NCBI RefSeq assembly: GCF_040957575.1
Contig: NZ_CP162601.1
Span: forward strand, 2,666,001-2,730,000
Length of the DNA stretch: 64,000 bases
DNA from: Vibrio sp. HB236076
GTDB taxonomy: Bacteria > Pseudomonadota > Gammaproteobacteria > Enterobacterales > Vibrionaceae
Reading direction: 5' to 3'
Shown: piece by piece, positions 57,095 through 64,000 of the stretch
How the letters are laid out: each line of letters starts with the position of its first letter
How positions within the stretch are numbered: the first letter of the stretch is position 1
Made by a program: the position numbers and the translations under genes
Notes under the pieces: model-generated
Told to the model about the DNA's origin: nothing
Database searches by the model: none
Seen by the model: the letters and a program-made list of their open reading frames with translations, nothing else

Positions 57095-58046
57095 TGTCTT
57101 TAACGGCGATGCAGACGGCATTATTGCCCTACTGCAGCTTCGCCTCGCAGAGCCCAAAGACAGTCAGCTGATCACCGGGGTGAAACGCGACATTCAATTG
57201 CTGCAACACGTGGCCAATGCCAATGATGTCACCTCAGTGACCACGCTCGATATCTCGATGGAGAAAAACAAAGCGCCACTTGAGGCGTTACTGGCACGCG
57301 GTATTGACACGTTTTACTGTGACCACCATCGCGCCGGTGATATACCAGAAAGTGACCACTTACACGCTTTGATTGACCTCGATGCGGAAACCTGTACTAG
57401 CTTGCTGATCAATCAGTACCTAGGGCAACGTTACTCCACTTGGGCGATTGCGGCGGCCTTTGGCGATAACATGTTCAAGGCGGCCGAAGCATTGGCGGCA
57501 GAACAAGCACTCTCAGCGCAAGATACCGAATTTTTGAAAGAGCTCGGCACCTTGATCAACTACAACGGCTATGGCGCAAATATCGATGATTTGCACATCC
57601 CGCCTGCAACCTTGTTCCAACAGTTGCTCGGCTATGAAAATCCGTTTGATTTAAGAGAAGATCGTCAATCGCCTTACTATCAATTGAAAGCGGGCTATGA
57701 GAGCGATTACCAAAATGTCCTCTCGCTCACGCCGATTGAAGACAGTGATGTCAGCAAGGTTTTTGAGTTACCGTGTCAGCCTTGGGCAAGACGAATTAGT
57801 GGTGTGTTTGGCAATGAATTGGCCAATCAATCTCCCGATAAAGCCCATGCGGTTCTCACTCTTAACGGCTCTGAACAAGACTATACCGTCAGTGTTCGCG
57901 CGCCGTTGAGCAACCGCGTTGGTGCCGATGAAATTTGCAGCCAGTTCCCCACTGGCGGAGGCCGTAAAGCCGCCGCGGGTGTTAACGCACTCCCCCTGGC
58001 CGACAAAGCGCGCTTTATCGAGACACTCAATCGTTTTTATCAATAA
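57084..58046 (+). CDS. DHH-family phosphoesterase in the sulfate operon (possible pAp phosphatase)
   Basis: 320 residues from ATG 57084, which follows a strong AGGAGG. Motif I FNGDADGI (Asp9, Asp11), TLDIS (Asp56) and CDHHRAGD (Asp80-His81-His82) are the metal ligands of the DHH domain. The C-terminal DHHA1-like part has [11 protein letters not shown] (Gly291-Gly293) with Arg294 where most members have His. DHH-DHHA1 proteins such as NrnA degrade short RNA and dephosphorylate pAp, the by-product of PAPS use. Tight coupling to cysC and cysN suggests pAp removal here (inference). It could otherwise be an oligoribonuclease. Confidence 0.85.
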   Translation: MHYDVFNGDADGIIALLQLRLAEPKDSQLITGVKRDIQLLQHVANANDVTSVTTLDISMEKNKAPLEALLARGIDTFYCDHHRAGDIPESDHLHALIDLDAETCTSLLINQYLGQRYSTWAIAAAFGDNMFKAAEALAAEQALSAQDTEFLKELGTLINYNGYGANIDDLHIPPATLFQQLLGYENPFDLREDRQSPYYQLKAGYESDYQNVLSLTPIEDSDVSKVFELPCQPWARRISGVFGNELANQSPDKAHAVLTLNGSEQDYTVSVRAPLSNRVGADEICSQFPTGGGRKAAAGVNALPLADKARFIETLNRFYQ

Positions 58047-58100
58047 AAGAATACTATTATTTACAAGAGCCAGGATTGTGCTCTGAGAAGGGAATACACT

Positions 58101-59510
58101 ATGTCACATTCATCTGAATTGATTGCAAAAGACATTGAAGCTTATCTAAAGGTTCATGAAAACAAAGATCTACTACGCTTTATCACCTGTGGTAGTGTGG
58201 ATGACGGTAAATCAACTCTAATCGGTCGCCTGCTCTTTGATAGCAAGCTCATTTATGAAGATCAGATGGCGGCGATCGAAAAAGACTCGCAAAAATTCAA
58301 CACCACCAATGAAGCATTCGACTTAGCCCTTTTGGTCGACGGCTTGCAGTCTGAGCGTGAGCAAGGCATCACGATCGACGTGGCCTACCGTTACTTCTCG
58401 ACTGACAAGCGCAAGTTCATCATTGCCGATACTCCTGGGCATGAGCAATACACGCGTAACATGGTGACGGGTGCGTCCACTTGTGACCTGGCCATTGTGA
58501 TGGTCGATGCGCGTCACGGCATTCAAACGCAAACTCGCCGTCACAGCTACATTTGTAGTCTACTTGGCATTAAGCACATTATTGTTGCAATCAACAAAAT
58601 GGACTTGATGGATTACAGCCAAGACGTGTACCAAAAAGTGAAAGCCGATTACCGTGAAATGGCGAAGAACTTTAACATTGACGACATTCGCTTTGTGCCA
58701 ATTTCTGCCCTAAAAGGCGATAACGTGGTCACACCAAGTGAGAAAATGGATTGGTACCCAGGCGCGACCTTGATGAAGCTGCTTGAAACCGTCAAAGTGG
58801 ACAAAGACGTCAACCTAGAAAAAATGCGTTTCCCAGTCCAGTACGTCAATCGCCCGAACCTAGATTTTCGCGGCTTCTGCGGCACTCTAGCGTCAGGCCT
58901 AGTTGAAGTTGGCGATGAGATCACCGCTCTGCCGTCAGGCAAAACCTCTAAGGTGAAATCGATTTACACTTACGATGCTGAGCTTGAGCGTGCGCAACCT
59001 GGTCAAGCGATAACGATCACACTCGAAGACGAGATCGACATTTCTCGCGGCGATATGATCGTTCACTCCGGCCACGAAGCCCCTGTGTCTAACAAACTCA
59101 GTGCCCACGTCGTTTGGATGAGTGAAAGTGCCCTACGTACGCAAAAAGAGTACTTGTTTAAGTTTGCGACCAAATCGTGTGCCGGTAAAGTCTCTGCGCT
59201 TCACCATAAAGTGGATGTCAATACACTTGAGCAACACGGTGAAAATGCCGAAAGCCTTGAGCTCAACGAAATTGGTATGGCGGACATCAGCTTGCTTGAA
59301 AAAGTCGTCATGGACAATTACCAAGAATTGCCGCAAACCGGTGCTTTCATTATCATCGACCGCCACAGCAATGTGACCGTTGGTGCGGGTATGGTCAGTG
59401 AAGTCTTGAGCGACCAAGGCCAAGAAAGCCGCGTTTACTCGCAATCTGAAAAAGATCTCAACGCCTACGTGCGCAAACACTTCCCTGAATGGGGCTGTGC
59501 TGAGATTTAA
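58101..59510 (+). CDS. cysN: sulfate adenylyltransferase subunit 1 (GTPase)
   Basis: 469 residues. The EF-Tu-like G motifs [25 protein letters not shown] and NKMDLMDY are intact, and GNVQ-type domain II/III sequence follows. It couples GTP hydrolysis to APS formation by CysD. There is no fused CysC domain, which is encoded separately upstream. A hairpin terminator lies just after it. Confidence 0.96.
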   Translation: MSHSSELIAKDIEAYLKVHENKDLLRFITCGSVDDGKSTLIGRLLFDSKLIYEDQMAAIEKDSQKFNTTNEAFDLALLVDGLQSEREQGITIDVAYRYFSTDKRKFIIADTPGHEQYTRNMVTGASTCDLAIVMVDARHGIQTQTRRHSYICSLLGIKHIIVAINKMDLMDYSQDVYQKVKADYREMAKNFNIDDIRFVPISALKGDNVVTPSEKMDWYPGATLMKLLETVKVDKDVNLEKMRFPVQYVNRPNLDFRGFCGTLASGLVEVGDEITALPSGKTSKVKSIYTYDAELERAQPGQAITITLEDEIDISRGDMIVHSGHEAPVSNKLSAHVVWMSESALRTQKEYLFKFATKSCAGKVSALHHKVDVNTLEQHGENAESLELNEIGMADISLLEKVVMDNYQELPQTGAFIIIDRHSNVTVGAGMVSEVLSDQGQESRVYSQSEKDLNAYVRKHFPEWGCAEI

Positions 59511-59534
59511 TCGCTCATTCGACGAGTAAAAAGT

Positions 59535-59564
59535 AAGTGGGTGCTTACGGATAAGCGCCCACTT
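59535..59564 (+). terminator. hairpin after cysN
   Basis: AAGTGGGTGCTTA, loop CGGA, TAAGCGCCCACTT: 13-base arms with one G-T pair. Few T follow, so it is a weak intrinsic terminator. Confidence 0.65.
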
Positions 59565-59807
59565 TGACATATTCCAGACACAATTCGCAGAAAAAAACAT
59601 CAAACTGTCATTCCGCTTTGCTATAATCAGTGATATAAATCACATATAAGATACTCATACATTTGCATTGCTATTTTTGAATTTTATCGACGAGCTGATT
59701 AACCTTCTTAACCCCACTCTCAGTGGTGAACACCACACTGGTCATCAACGGGTTATCACGTCGCATAAAATCGTCAATTCGTCTCGGCTTTTACAAGGAT
59801 TTTGGCT

Positions 59808-60875
59808 TTGATCACTCTGATTGCGCTCACGCTGACTATTTCTATTTTTAGTTTATTATCGCTAAGAAAAGTCGCCATCGTCTATGATTTGGTCGACAAA
59901 CCGACTCATCGCAAAGTCCATGAAGGCAACATTCCCTTTATTGGCGGCCAAGCACTGTTTGTCACCTTAGTGTCGATGGGGTTGTGGCAACCTAACTTAA
60001 TTCCGCACAGCTTTGAGTATCTGATGGTCAGTGGCATTTTAGTGGCCGTCGGTACCGTCGATGACAAGCTCAATATCCGTGCCTCTACGCGCCTGGTGAT
60101 CTTATTGCTGTTGTCTTTGTGGTTGATCTACGTGAAGGGCATCAGCCTAACGCAACTTGGGAACTTATTTGGCACCGGTGACATCGACGTCGGCGCGGGC
60201 AGTGTTGTCTTAACGACGGCAGCGATTATTGGTTGTATCTGTGCGTTTAATATGGTCGACGGCATCGATGGCTTGTTGGGTGGCTTGGCCTCGGTCACCT
60301 TTGCCGGGTTAGGTTTTCTCTTTTGGTATTCTGGCGATGTCAATTTGGCCTATTTTTGCTCGCTGTTCGTCTTGGCCATGCTCCCCTATATCTTTTTCAA
60401 TCTCGATTTGATCCCCAAGCGCTCTTTTAAAGTTTTCATGGGCGATTCGGGCAGTTTCTTAATTGGTTTTACCATCGTGTGGCTGTTGATCCACAGCTCT
60501 CAAGTGTTGCCTGATGGCTCAACGACGTCGTTGGTATTGCAACCCGTAACGGCCTTATGGCTCATTGCTTTGCCATTGATGGACATGGCCATGGTCATGA
60601 TCAGACGAATGAAAAAACGCCGCTCTCCTTTTAAGCCCGACCGCCTGCACTTACATCACTTATGTGTCCGCTTGGGAATGTCGGCACGACAAACCTTGGC
60701 GTTTATCGTGGCGCTCTCTGTTCTTTTGGCTTGTTTGGGGATCTGGGCACAGCTTCAAGGTGTGCCAGAGTCGTTGATGCTGGCAACATTTATCGCATTG
60801 TTCCTTCTTTATGTTGTCATCATCAGTTATATTTGGCGTATCTCAACGTTTATTCGTCAGTGGCGCCAAGCATAG
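59808..60875 (+). CDS. WecA-type polyprenyl-phosphate sugar-1-phosphate transferase
   Basis: About 355 residues from TTG 59808, which follows AAGGA at eight bases; TTG 59802 is too close to it. About ten membrane helices; GTVDDKLNIRASTR, NMVDGIDGLLGG and MGDSGSFLIGF are the catalytic cytoplasmic loops, and PDRLHLHHL the His-rich end motif. It transfers a sugar-1-phosphate (GlcNAc type) to undecaprenyl phosphate, starting O-antigen, enterobacterial common antigen or capsule synthesis. It is the first sign of a capsule cluster that continues to the right edge. Confidence 0.92.
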   Translation: MITLIALTLTISIFSLLSLRKVAIVYDLVDKPTHRKVHEGNIPFIGGQALFVTLVSMGLWQPNLIPHSFEYLMVSGILVAVGTVDDKLNIRASTRLVILLLLSLWLIYVKGISLTQLGNLFGTGDIDVGAGSVVLTTAAIIGCICAFNMVDGIDGLLGGLASVTFAGLGFLFWYSGDVNLAYFCSLFVLAMLPYIFFNLDLIPKRSFKVFMGDSGSFLIGFTIVWLLIHSSQVLPDGSTTSLVLQPVTALWLIALPLMDMAMVMIRRMKKRRSPFKPDRLHLHHLCVRLGMSARQTLAFIVALSVLLACLGIWAQLQGVPESLMLATFIALFLLYVVIISYIWRISTFIRQWRQA

Positions 60876-60942
60876 CGCACCGCAACCTTGGTTTGTTGCG
60901 CCAAACTCGACGACTTAATTAACCCAACAATACAAGTGAAGT

Positions 60943-61212
60943 ATGACATTAGAGGAATTTTTAGCCCCTTTGCTCGAAGAGGCTGCCCAGCAACCCCACT
61001 TAGATGACGCCGCTCGCTTTCTTCTCAGCGTGTTAACCACCTGTGAAGAGTATGACTTTCCGGTATTAACGGAACACAATGCCCCCTCGCTCTCGGCGCG
61101 CTGCAGCGTGTACTGGTTACTCGAAACCCAAACCTCACCGGCTCGTCTTCACTTGTCTTTATTGACCGCAACCGACACTCTCATTAAGCAGTCGCTGACG
61201 TTTGATGATTGA
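60943..61212 (+). CDS. small acidic protein, unknown
   Basis: 89 residues, not recognised. Polar, no signal peptide or helix spanning the membrane. It starts MTLEEFLAPLLEEAAQQPHL and ends in ...SLTFDD. The ATG follows AAGTGAAG and the reading frame has normal composition; it lies 67 bases after the WecA-type gene in the same direction, so it is probably transcribed with it. Confidence 0.65.
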   Translation: MTLEEFLAPLLEEAAQQPHLDDAARFLLSVLTTCEEYDFPVLTEHNAPSLSARCSVYWLLETQTSPARLHLSLLTATDTLIKQSLTFDD

Positions 61213-61385
61213 TACCCGGCCGACAAAATAGTGCGGCTCTCCTCTCGATAAAACGCCATCACGGCGTGAAAGAATCGCCGGCAAAAGAATGAATGAGCGC
61301 CTATATATCTAGCTCGCCTGTGGGGTGAGCTCAGAAGTGGGGGGCTTGTGGTCTCATTTACTTTCTATTGAATCCGGTGAGTTTC

Positions 61386-61546
61386 ATACCAACCTAACTC
61401 AATCGCAGGTCACCTTAGCGGGTTAAAAACTCGATCTCGCCGTTAATAAAATCATTGGAATGATAACAACTTAGATTCCTTTCTTGTGTTGTACTCAAGC
61501 TTTGTTCCTACACTATCATTGATCACAGACTGAATCAGTTTGGTAT
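61386..61546. repeat. 161-bp palindromic mini-element (MITE-like) with terminal inverted repeats
   Basis: Left end ATACCAACCTAACTCA and right end TGAATCAGTTTGGTAT are inverted repeats with 13 of 16 matching positions. The inside carries the sequence blocks shared with the copies at 3057-3110 and 34823-34969. No coding frame. This is the best-preserved of five copies or scars in the window. Confidence 0.7.
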
Positions 61547-61761
61547 ATTTTCAACAATTTCATTGCCAAATCTTTTGTACCAGTCTAGATTTATAACGAG
61601 TGCTTATGCACTTTTGCTTATAACAATGGACAAGTAAGCGTACCCTTTCCCCATTGATTTATACCTGTGTGGTGGGCGCACTCTAACTCCAATCGGTGTT
61701 CAAGGAAGAGCTCAACTCATCACATTATTTTATATCAGCAAAACCGTCATCGATATGAAAC

Positions 61762-61775
61762 TTAACATTTGTTAA
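61762..61775. promoter_or_regulatory. 14-base palindrome upstream of the Asp-rich lipoprotein gene
   Basis: TTAACA, TT, TGTTAA. It lies about 88 bases before the lipoprotein GTG, a plausible operator position. The factor is unknown. Confidence 0.35.
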
Positions 61776-61862
61776 ATGAATATGTTTGGCGACGTTGTAC
61801 ACAGCGTTTTGAAATTGGATTTCTCAATAGATCGTTACCTTAATGATAAGTGGAGTTAGACT

Positions 61863-62768
61863 GTGAAATATAAACTTTTAGCAACGTGTGTTGGCGCAGC
61901 CGTGTTGGCGGGCTGTGGCAGTGATAGTACTTCATCATCTAGTATTCAGGCCTATGATGGCGCAATCAGTGGTTTTGAAGGGACATTTATTTGTTACGAC
62001 GATGACGGCGTGCAGACCGATCAAGGCACTTTGACAGAAACCAATAGCGATGGCTTTGGTTTTACCAGTAACCTTTCTTTTACCGCTTTACCTGGCTCTT
62101 GTGTGGTTGAGTTTGCCGATTCTGACGGCAACGCGGTTGACACCTCAAACGGCAAGTCCATGTCGAATGTCAGCTACAAAATTCCTCGTGGTTTGGCCAA
62201 AAACGGCGGCGCAGCCACGCCAATCACCACTCTCATTGCCAACTACCTCGGTGATGGTGTCGATTACAATGAGTCAGCAGGCTCTGAGATCATCACCGCC
62301 CTTGGTCTTGGCTCTATTGTCGGTACTTATGTGACTTTAGACGAGCTGTTGACCAACCCCGCAGCGGCGTTTGCCACGGTCAAATCAGAAGCCGGTGCAT
62401 CGCTGTACAAAAAATTGGTTGCGACAACCCAGGTGTTATCTGATGTCCTCGCCACGGGTTCGATTACCGACGTGACGGATATCACCACGGTGACGTCCAA
62501 CCTTTCTGATCTGATTGTCGCGGACGACAGTATCGACTTTGACGATGTGTATGTCGATGTGACGGGCATTCTTGATGATGATGAATATGTCGCGGCTCTA
62601 TCGGACAGTGATTTTGATGCAGACGACAATGCGGATCTAGTCGCGGACGTCTCTGCTTCAACAGAAACCGCCACACCGGTCGACGGTGATGATGATGACG
62701 ATGACGACGATGCCACGGGCGGAACAGGTTCTGGCTCGGGCTCATCAGGCGGCAGCACCGGGGCTTAG
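61863..62768 (+). CDS. Asp-rich lipoprotein of the capsule-cluster edge
   Basis: 301 residues from GTG 61863, which follows GGAG. The N-terminus is a lipoprotein signal with lipobox LAGC (Cys18), followed by a Ser-rich stretch. The body is acidic; the end carries an Asp run (about residues 277-285) and a tail of Gly, Ser and Thr (GTGSGSGSSGGSTGA). No known enzyme motif is visible. The Asp run suggests calcium or cation binding (inference). It lies between the WecA-type gene and the YjbH-like gene, which suggests an envelope role in polysaccharide assembly. Confidence 0.7.
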   Translation: MKYKLLATCVGAAVLAGCGSDSTSSSSIQAYDGAISGFEGTFICYDDDGVQTDQGTLTETNSDGFGFTSNLSFTALPGSCVVEFADSDGNAVDTSNGKSMSNVSYKIPRGLAKNGGAATPITTLIANYLGDGVDYNESAGSEIITALGLGSIVGTYVTLDELLTNPAAAFATVKSEAGASLYKKLVATTQVLSDVLATGSITDVTDITTVTSNLSDLIVADDSIDFDDVYVDVTGILDDDEYVAALSDSDFDADDNADLVADVSASTETATPVDGDDDDDDDDATGGTGSGSGSSGGSTGA

Positions 62769-62812
62769 GCCGGATAAATGGGTTGGTTGAGCATAGATTA
62801 ACTGACGTCGCC

Positions 62813-62839
62813 AAGACACCTCACTGCGTGGGGTGTCTT
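62813..62839 (+). terminator. terminator after the lipoprotein gene
   Basis: AAGACACC, loop, GGTGTCTT, then T-rich TCGTTTT. It separates the lipoprotein gene from the YjbH-like gene 146 bases further. Confidence 0.75.
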
Positions 62840-62985
62840 TCGTTTTGCCAACTCAACACCAATCCCCCTACCCAGCTGACGAAAAAAGAGCAGGCACTGA
62901 TCAATCAGCCTGAGTCGAGACCAGCCGTTACGACCCAATCTATCACCACACAATAACAAGAGTGCATTTAGCCAGGGATGATTCA

Positions 62986-64000
62986 ATGAGAAAAGCACTG
63001 CCGTATTTACCGTTTATTTTACTGTCTTCTTTCAGTTATGCCGACGTCGAGTCTTTACCGTCTAATCAGGCGTTTACCGGGTTAGTGTTAACCCCAAACG
63101 CTCAGGTCACCGACACGGGCAATCTGAGTTTTTACTATGGGCAAGGCGTGCCTTACCAAGGTCAGATCTCAACCCTAGATACGCTCAATTTTACCCTTGG
63201 GGTATTTTCGGGATTGGAGGCGAACGGTCGAGTGGTGACCAAAACCTATGACAACAATTTATTTACCGATCCAGATGGCGGTTTGCGCGATCTGTCTATT
63301 TCCTTTAAGTACCAATTGCCTAATTTTTACCAAGTGGATGGCTTACATTTTGCTCTTGGTGTCCAAGACTTTGAAGGCGCCCTCAATTTCTTTGAAACCC
63401 GTTATGCTGTGGCAGATTATGAGTGGCAAGCGATACCGCTGAGAATGAGCTTGGGCTACGGGCAATCAGACATGACCACAGGGACGATGGATGGCGCGTT
63501 TGGCGGTCTTGAGTATCAACCTTGGTCATTTTTACAATTGAGCGCCGAATACGACGCGGTAGAAACCAATGCCAGTGTCAAACTCTTTACGCCAGACGAA
63601 CTCATGCCCTGGGATTTGAAAGCGTCTTTGGCCTATCAGCTTTATAGCTCCTACGACAACAGCGAGCAGGACCTGTGGTTAGCCCAATTGGCCATGCCTT
63701 TGTGGAGTGACTACACCTCGAGACCGACCTCTCTTAAAGACAACCACACTTTAGAAGAGAAAATTGCCATTGCTCAACACGGCGCAGAGAGCGCCTCGAT
63801 TACCGCTTTACAACAAGCCCTCATTCAGGAAGGCTTTGTCAATGTGCGCGTGGGGAAAAAAAATAACCAGTTGATCATTGCATTAGAGAATCGCCGCTAC
63901 TACCGCAATCAAGTCGATGGTTTTGGCGTCGCACTGGGACTCATCTCCAGCCACTTCGGTGCTCAGGCGGTGAATGATTTACAACTGGGCAATGATACGT
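62986..64000 (+). CDS. YjbH/GfcD-like outer-membrane beta-barrel protein (partial)
   Basis: The frame is open from ATG 62986 to the right edge (338 codons), so the C-terminus is missing. A signal peptide is cut at SYA-DV (about 20). The mature start PSNQAFTGLVLTPNAQVTDT and GNLSFYYGQG, then LGVFSGLEANGRV and LGVQDFEG, is the pattern of the YjbH family of outer-membrane proteins with alternating beta strands. YjbH/GfcD proteins belong to group 4-type capsule and exopolysaccharide loci (yjbEFGH, gfcABCD), so gfcC- and gfcB-like genes and a Wza/Wzc system are expected beyond the window (inference). Confidence 0.85.
   Translation, partial: MRKALPYLPFILLSSFSYADVESLPSNQAFTGLVLTPNAQVTDTGNLSFYYGQGVPYQGQISTLDTLNFTLGVFSGLEANGRVVTKTYDNNLFTDPDGGLRDLSISFKYQLPNFYQVDGLHFALGVQDFEGALNFFETRYAVADYEWQAIPLRMSLGYGQSDMTTGTMDGAFGGLEYQPWSFLQLSAEYDAVETNASVKLFTPDELMPWDLKASLAYQLYSSYDNSEQDLWLAQLAMPLWSDYTSRPTSLKDNHTLEEKIAIAQHGAESASITALQQALIQEGFVNVRVGKKNNQLIIALENRRYYRNQVDGFGVALGLISSHFGAQAVNDLQLGNDT

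Larger units (their letters stand above)
61213..61862. other. intergenic region with an intact-looking mini-element
   Basis: About 650 bases without a gene. It contains the mini-element at 61386-61546, a small hairpin AGTGC/GCACT near 61600, and the palindrome at 61762-61775 about 90 bases before the lipoprotein gene. Confidence 0.6.

Noticed and set aside
62350..62758. Frames opposite the Asp-rich lipoprotein gene
   Set aside because: Ser-rich and His-rich artefacts of repetitive GAT/GAC codons on the other strand.

Overview
The window looks like a chromosome segment of a marine gammaproteobacterium of the Vibrionaceae, most likely a Vibrio. This is inferred from the alginate-catabolism gene set, the style of the c-di-GMP proteins, SLC13 next to cysDN, and a degenerate palindromic mini-element. 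No rRNA, tRNA, CRISPR array, prophage or intact insertion sequence was seen.

Layout. 1-4.8 kb: a partial MetQ-like lipoprotein, a PAS-GGDEF-EAL protein and a MATE exporter. 4.9-17.3 kb: an alginate locus with two cytoplasmic PL17 oligoalginate lyases, KdgF, KDG kinase, KDPG aldolase, three PL7 alginate lyases and a sodium/solute symporter. 17.4-20.1 kb: a DEDDh exonuclease and a cNMP/CBS/DUF294 protein. 20.4-28.8 kb: a compact cellulose operon (unknown membrane protein, bcsA, bcsB, bcsZ, short bcsC). 28.9-32.1 kb: a Bcr/CflA-type exporter, a FadR-type GntR regulator and an SDR that completes the alginate pathway. 32.2-36.2 kb: katG with a predicted OxyR box, and a lone rmlB. 36.4-44.9 kb: a LysR regulator divergent from a peptide-type ABC importer with a fused double ATPase and an M14 carboxypeptidase. 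45.0-46.8 kb: a TetR regulator and a CurA-type reductase. 46.9-48.4 kb: a CSS-motif EAL phosphodiesterase. 48.9-53.4 kb: a polysaccharide-type operon (a FLAREGYW-motif protein, an RgpF-HAD fusion, an unknown protein and a KpsT-like ATPase without a permease). 53.5-59.5 kb: a sulfate-activation operon, SLC13-cysD-cysC-DHH-cysN. 59.8-64 kb: a WecA-type sugar-phosphate transferase, a small unknown protein, an Asp-rich lipoprotein and the start of a YjbH/GfcD-like outer-membrane protein, probably the edge of a capsule cluster.

How the genes work together. Secreted or lipid-anchored PL7 lyases cut alginate. The symporter and outer-membrane routes not seen here bring in products. The PL17 enzymes release the unsaturated monomer, KdgF linearises it, the SDR reduces it to KDG, and KdgK and Eda give pyruvate and glyceraldehyde-3-phosphate. 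A palindrome TTGTA-N-TACAA, exact upstream of the symporter and the SDR and degenerate upstream of several other alginate genes, suggests one regulon for the GntR protein although the genes are split by about 13 kb. The second theme is glycan synthesis controlled by c-di-GMP (BcsA PilZ domain, two GGDEF/EAL-type proteins). The sulfate-activation operon lies between two glycan clusters and carries a DHH phosphoesterase that could recycle pAp. This raises, without proving, the idea of PAPS supply to a sulfated surface polymer.

Start codons were revised where a terminator, a ribosome binding site or an overlap decided the question. All functions are inferred from motifs read by eye; no database search was possible.
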